In this document: positions 45,080-46,021 of the stretch, in pieces
Layout of the letters: every line of letters begins with the position of its first letter
Position numbering within the stretch: the first letter of the stretch is position 1
Origin: Pseudomonadota bacterium
GTDB lineage: Bacteria > Pseudomonadota > Gammaproteobacteria > Burkholderiales > Burkholderiaceae_C
Assembly (NCBI GenBank): GCA_018241185.1
Contig: JAFEEH010000251.1
Coordinates: forward strand, 1-46,021
Length of the DNA stretch: 46,021 nt
Direction: 5' to 3'
The notes under the pieces: generated by a model
What the model was told of the DNA's origin: nothing
The model's database searches: none
The model's input: the letters and a program-made list of their open reading frames with translations, nothing else
Translations under genes and position numbers: made by a program

Positions 45080-46021
45080 ATGCCTGAACTCAGCGACAAG
45101 GACGAGCACGCCCGGCGCCGCCGGCTGCGGCTGGCGCGGGTGGCGGCCAACGAGCCGATGGCGCCGCCGGAGCCGGGGGCGGTGCCCGTGGCCGATGGCC
45201 TGCCCGATTACACCGAGCTGCACTGCCTGTCCAACTTCAGCTTCCAGCGCGGCGCCTCGCACCCGTGGGAACTGGCCGTGCGCGCCTGGTCGCTGGGCTA
45301 CCGGGGCCTGGCCATCACCGACGAGTGCTCGGTGGCCGGCGTGGTGCGGGCGCTGTCGGGGCTCAAGGAATTCATCGAGGACCTCGACGAGAAGGAGCAG
45401 CGTGACCCGACCTTGCCGAAGACGCCGCGCAACCCCGACTTCCGCCTGCTCTACGGCAGCGAGTTCGTCTTCGAGCGCTTCACGCTGGTGGCACTGGCCC
45501 GCGACCTCGAAGGCTGGGGCCAGCTGTGCGAGCTGATCACCGATGCCCGCATGGCCACCGTCAAGGGCCGCTACCACCTGCCCTGGAAGCCGACGCGACT
45601 GGCTGCGCTGCAGCGTTGCGAGTTGCTGGTCGTGCCGCACCGCCAGCCCGGCGCTGCTATCGATTCCATAGCTGTCTGCGCAGATGTGGCGGGCGTTGCA
45701 GCCGTTTTTTCTTCGAATCTCTGGCTGGCGGTCGAGCTTTTCAACGAACTGGACGACGACCTCTGGCTGGCCGCGATGCGTGAGGTGGGCGCGCGCACCG
45801 GCGTGCCGCTGGTGGCGGCCGGCGACGTGCACATGCACGTGCGCTCGCGCAAGCCATTGCAGGATGTGCTCACGGCCACGCGCATCGGCAAGCCCCTGGC
45901 CGAGTGCGGCCGGGCCCTGCAGCCCAATGCCGAGCGGCACCTGCGCTCGCGCCTGCGGCTGGCCCAGACCTATCCGGCCGGGCTGCTGGCCGAGACGCTG
46001 AGGGTAGCGGCGAGATGCGGC
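45080..46021 (+). CDS. dnaE2: Error-prone DNA polymerase DnaE2, cut by window edge
   Basis: Second C-family polymerase alpha subunit, which copies damaged DNA with ImuA/ImuB. The first 314 codons are present and the rest lies beyond the right edge. The PHP domain begins YTELHCLSNFSFQRGASHPW (46-65) with RGLAITDECSVAGVVRALSG (87-106), FRLLYGSEFVF, and later AAGDVHMHVRSRKPLQDVLT, GRALQPNAERHLRSRLRLAQ and YPAGLLAETL. The start ATG is five bases after the imuB stop. Residues 192-213 (AIDSIAVCADVAGVAAVFSS) are encoded by a 65-bp repeat. Confidence 0.95.
   Translation, partial: MPELSDKDEHARRRRLRLARVAANEPMAPPEPGAVPVADGLPDYTELHCLSNFSFQRGASHPWELAVRAWSLGYRGLAITDECSVAGVVRALSGLKEFIEDLDEKEQRDPTLPKTPRNPDFRLLYGSEFVFERFTLVALARDLEGWGQLCELITDARMATVKGRYHLPWKPTRLAALQRCELLVVPHRQPGAAIDSIAVCADVAGVAAVFSSNLWLAVELFNELDDDLWLAAMREVGARTGVPLVAAGDVHMHVRSRKPLQDVLTATRIGKPLAECGRALQPNAERHLRSRLRLAQTYPAGLLAETLRVAARCG
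45654..45718 (+). repeat. 65-bp dispersed palindromic repeat, copy 8, inside dnaE2
   Basis: Direct-orientation copy: CTGCTATCGATTCCATAGCTG matches stem 1 of copy 5 almost exactly, GCGGGCGTTGCAGCC matches stem 2, and GTTTTTTCTTCGAA the tail, all without gaps. The reading frame of dnaE2 passes straight through, adding about 22 residues in the PHP domain region between LLVVPHRQPG and LWLAVELFNE. Confidence 0.82.

Overview
The window is GC-rich, densely coded bacterial chromosome with no tRNA, rRNA, CRISPR array, transposase or phage gene that I could find. Codon use, protein flavour (several LysR regulators, an orphan Bug-type solute receptor, CbpA/CbpM, an ImuA-ImuB-DnaE2 cassette) and a roughly 65-bp palindromic repeat scattered between and inside genes all point to the Burkholderiales, family Comamonadaceae, most likely Variovorax or a close relative. 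That assignment is inference from content, not a database match.

Layout. 1-3.3 kb: a LysR regulator cut by the left edge, divergent from a secreted M20D amidohydrolase, then an unrecognised protein with a winged-helix-like end. 3.3-10.1 kb: a valine/isobutyrate catabolic locus: LysR regulator, divergent mmsA, an LprI-like secreted protein, isobutyryl-CoA-type acyl-CoA dehydrogenase, a small membrane protein, 3-hydroxyisobutyryl-CoA hydrolase and mmsB. Together the four enzymes turn isobutyryl-CoA into propionyl-CoA. Two copies of a 122-125 bp long-inverted-repeat element sit in this locus. 10.2-15.2 kb: a tightly packed, probably uncharacterised biosynthetic operon: thermostable-hemolysin/GNAT-like protein, AMP-forming acyl ligase, haem-oxygenase-like diiron oxidase, SDR and an exported TPR-like protein. 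15.2-17.6 kb: an OmpR/QseBC-type two-component system on the opposite strand, plus a small membrane protein. 17.7-21.8 kb: M20 dipeptidase, FecR-domain protein, Bug receptor and a small hypothetical protein.

21.8-30.4 kb, almost all minus strand: CbpM and CbpA, a histidine phosphatase, PssA, a class I glutamine amidotransferase, a 24-residue membrane peptide missed by length-limited ORF calling, the DUF3482 GTPase/DUF2868 membrane pair, and argG with a clear intrinsic terminator. 30.5-38.2 kb: an ABC exporter, RidA and a LysR regulator divergent from a DODA-type dioxygenase; a SIRT5-like sirtuin with an upstream protein carrying an MbcA/ParS/Xre-like C-terminus; an alpha/beta hydrolase; and a secreted aldo/keto reductase translationally coupled to an RND pump. 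38.2-42.6 kb: RND permease and its lipoprotein adaptor, without an outer-membrane channel gene. 42.7-46.0 kb: the SOS mutagenesis operon imuA-imuB-dnaE2 behind a near-perfect LexA box; dnaE2 runs off the right edge.

The points I would look at first are the hemolysin/ligase/diiron-oxidase/SDR operon, and the eight-copy 65-bp repeat, two copies of which have been absorbed in frame into imuB and dnaE2. No gap between the genes called exceeds 300 bases; the larger ones are described under the repeats and regulatory entries. The 10094-10722 interval is the least certain, because the small gene called there is weak.
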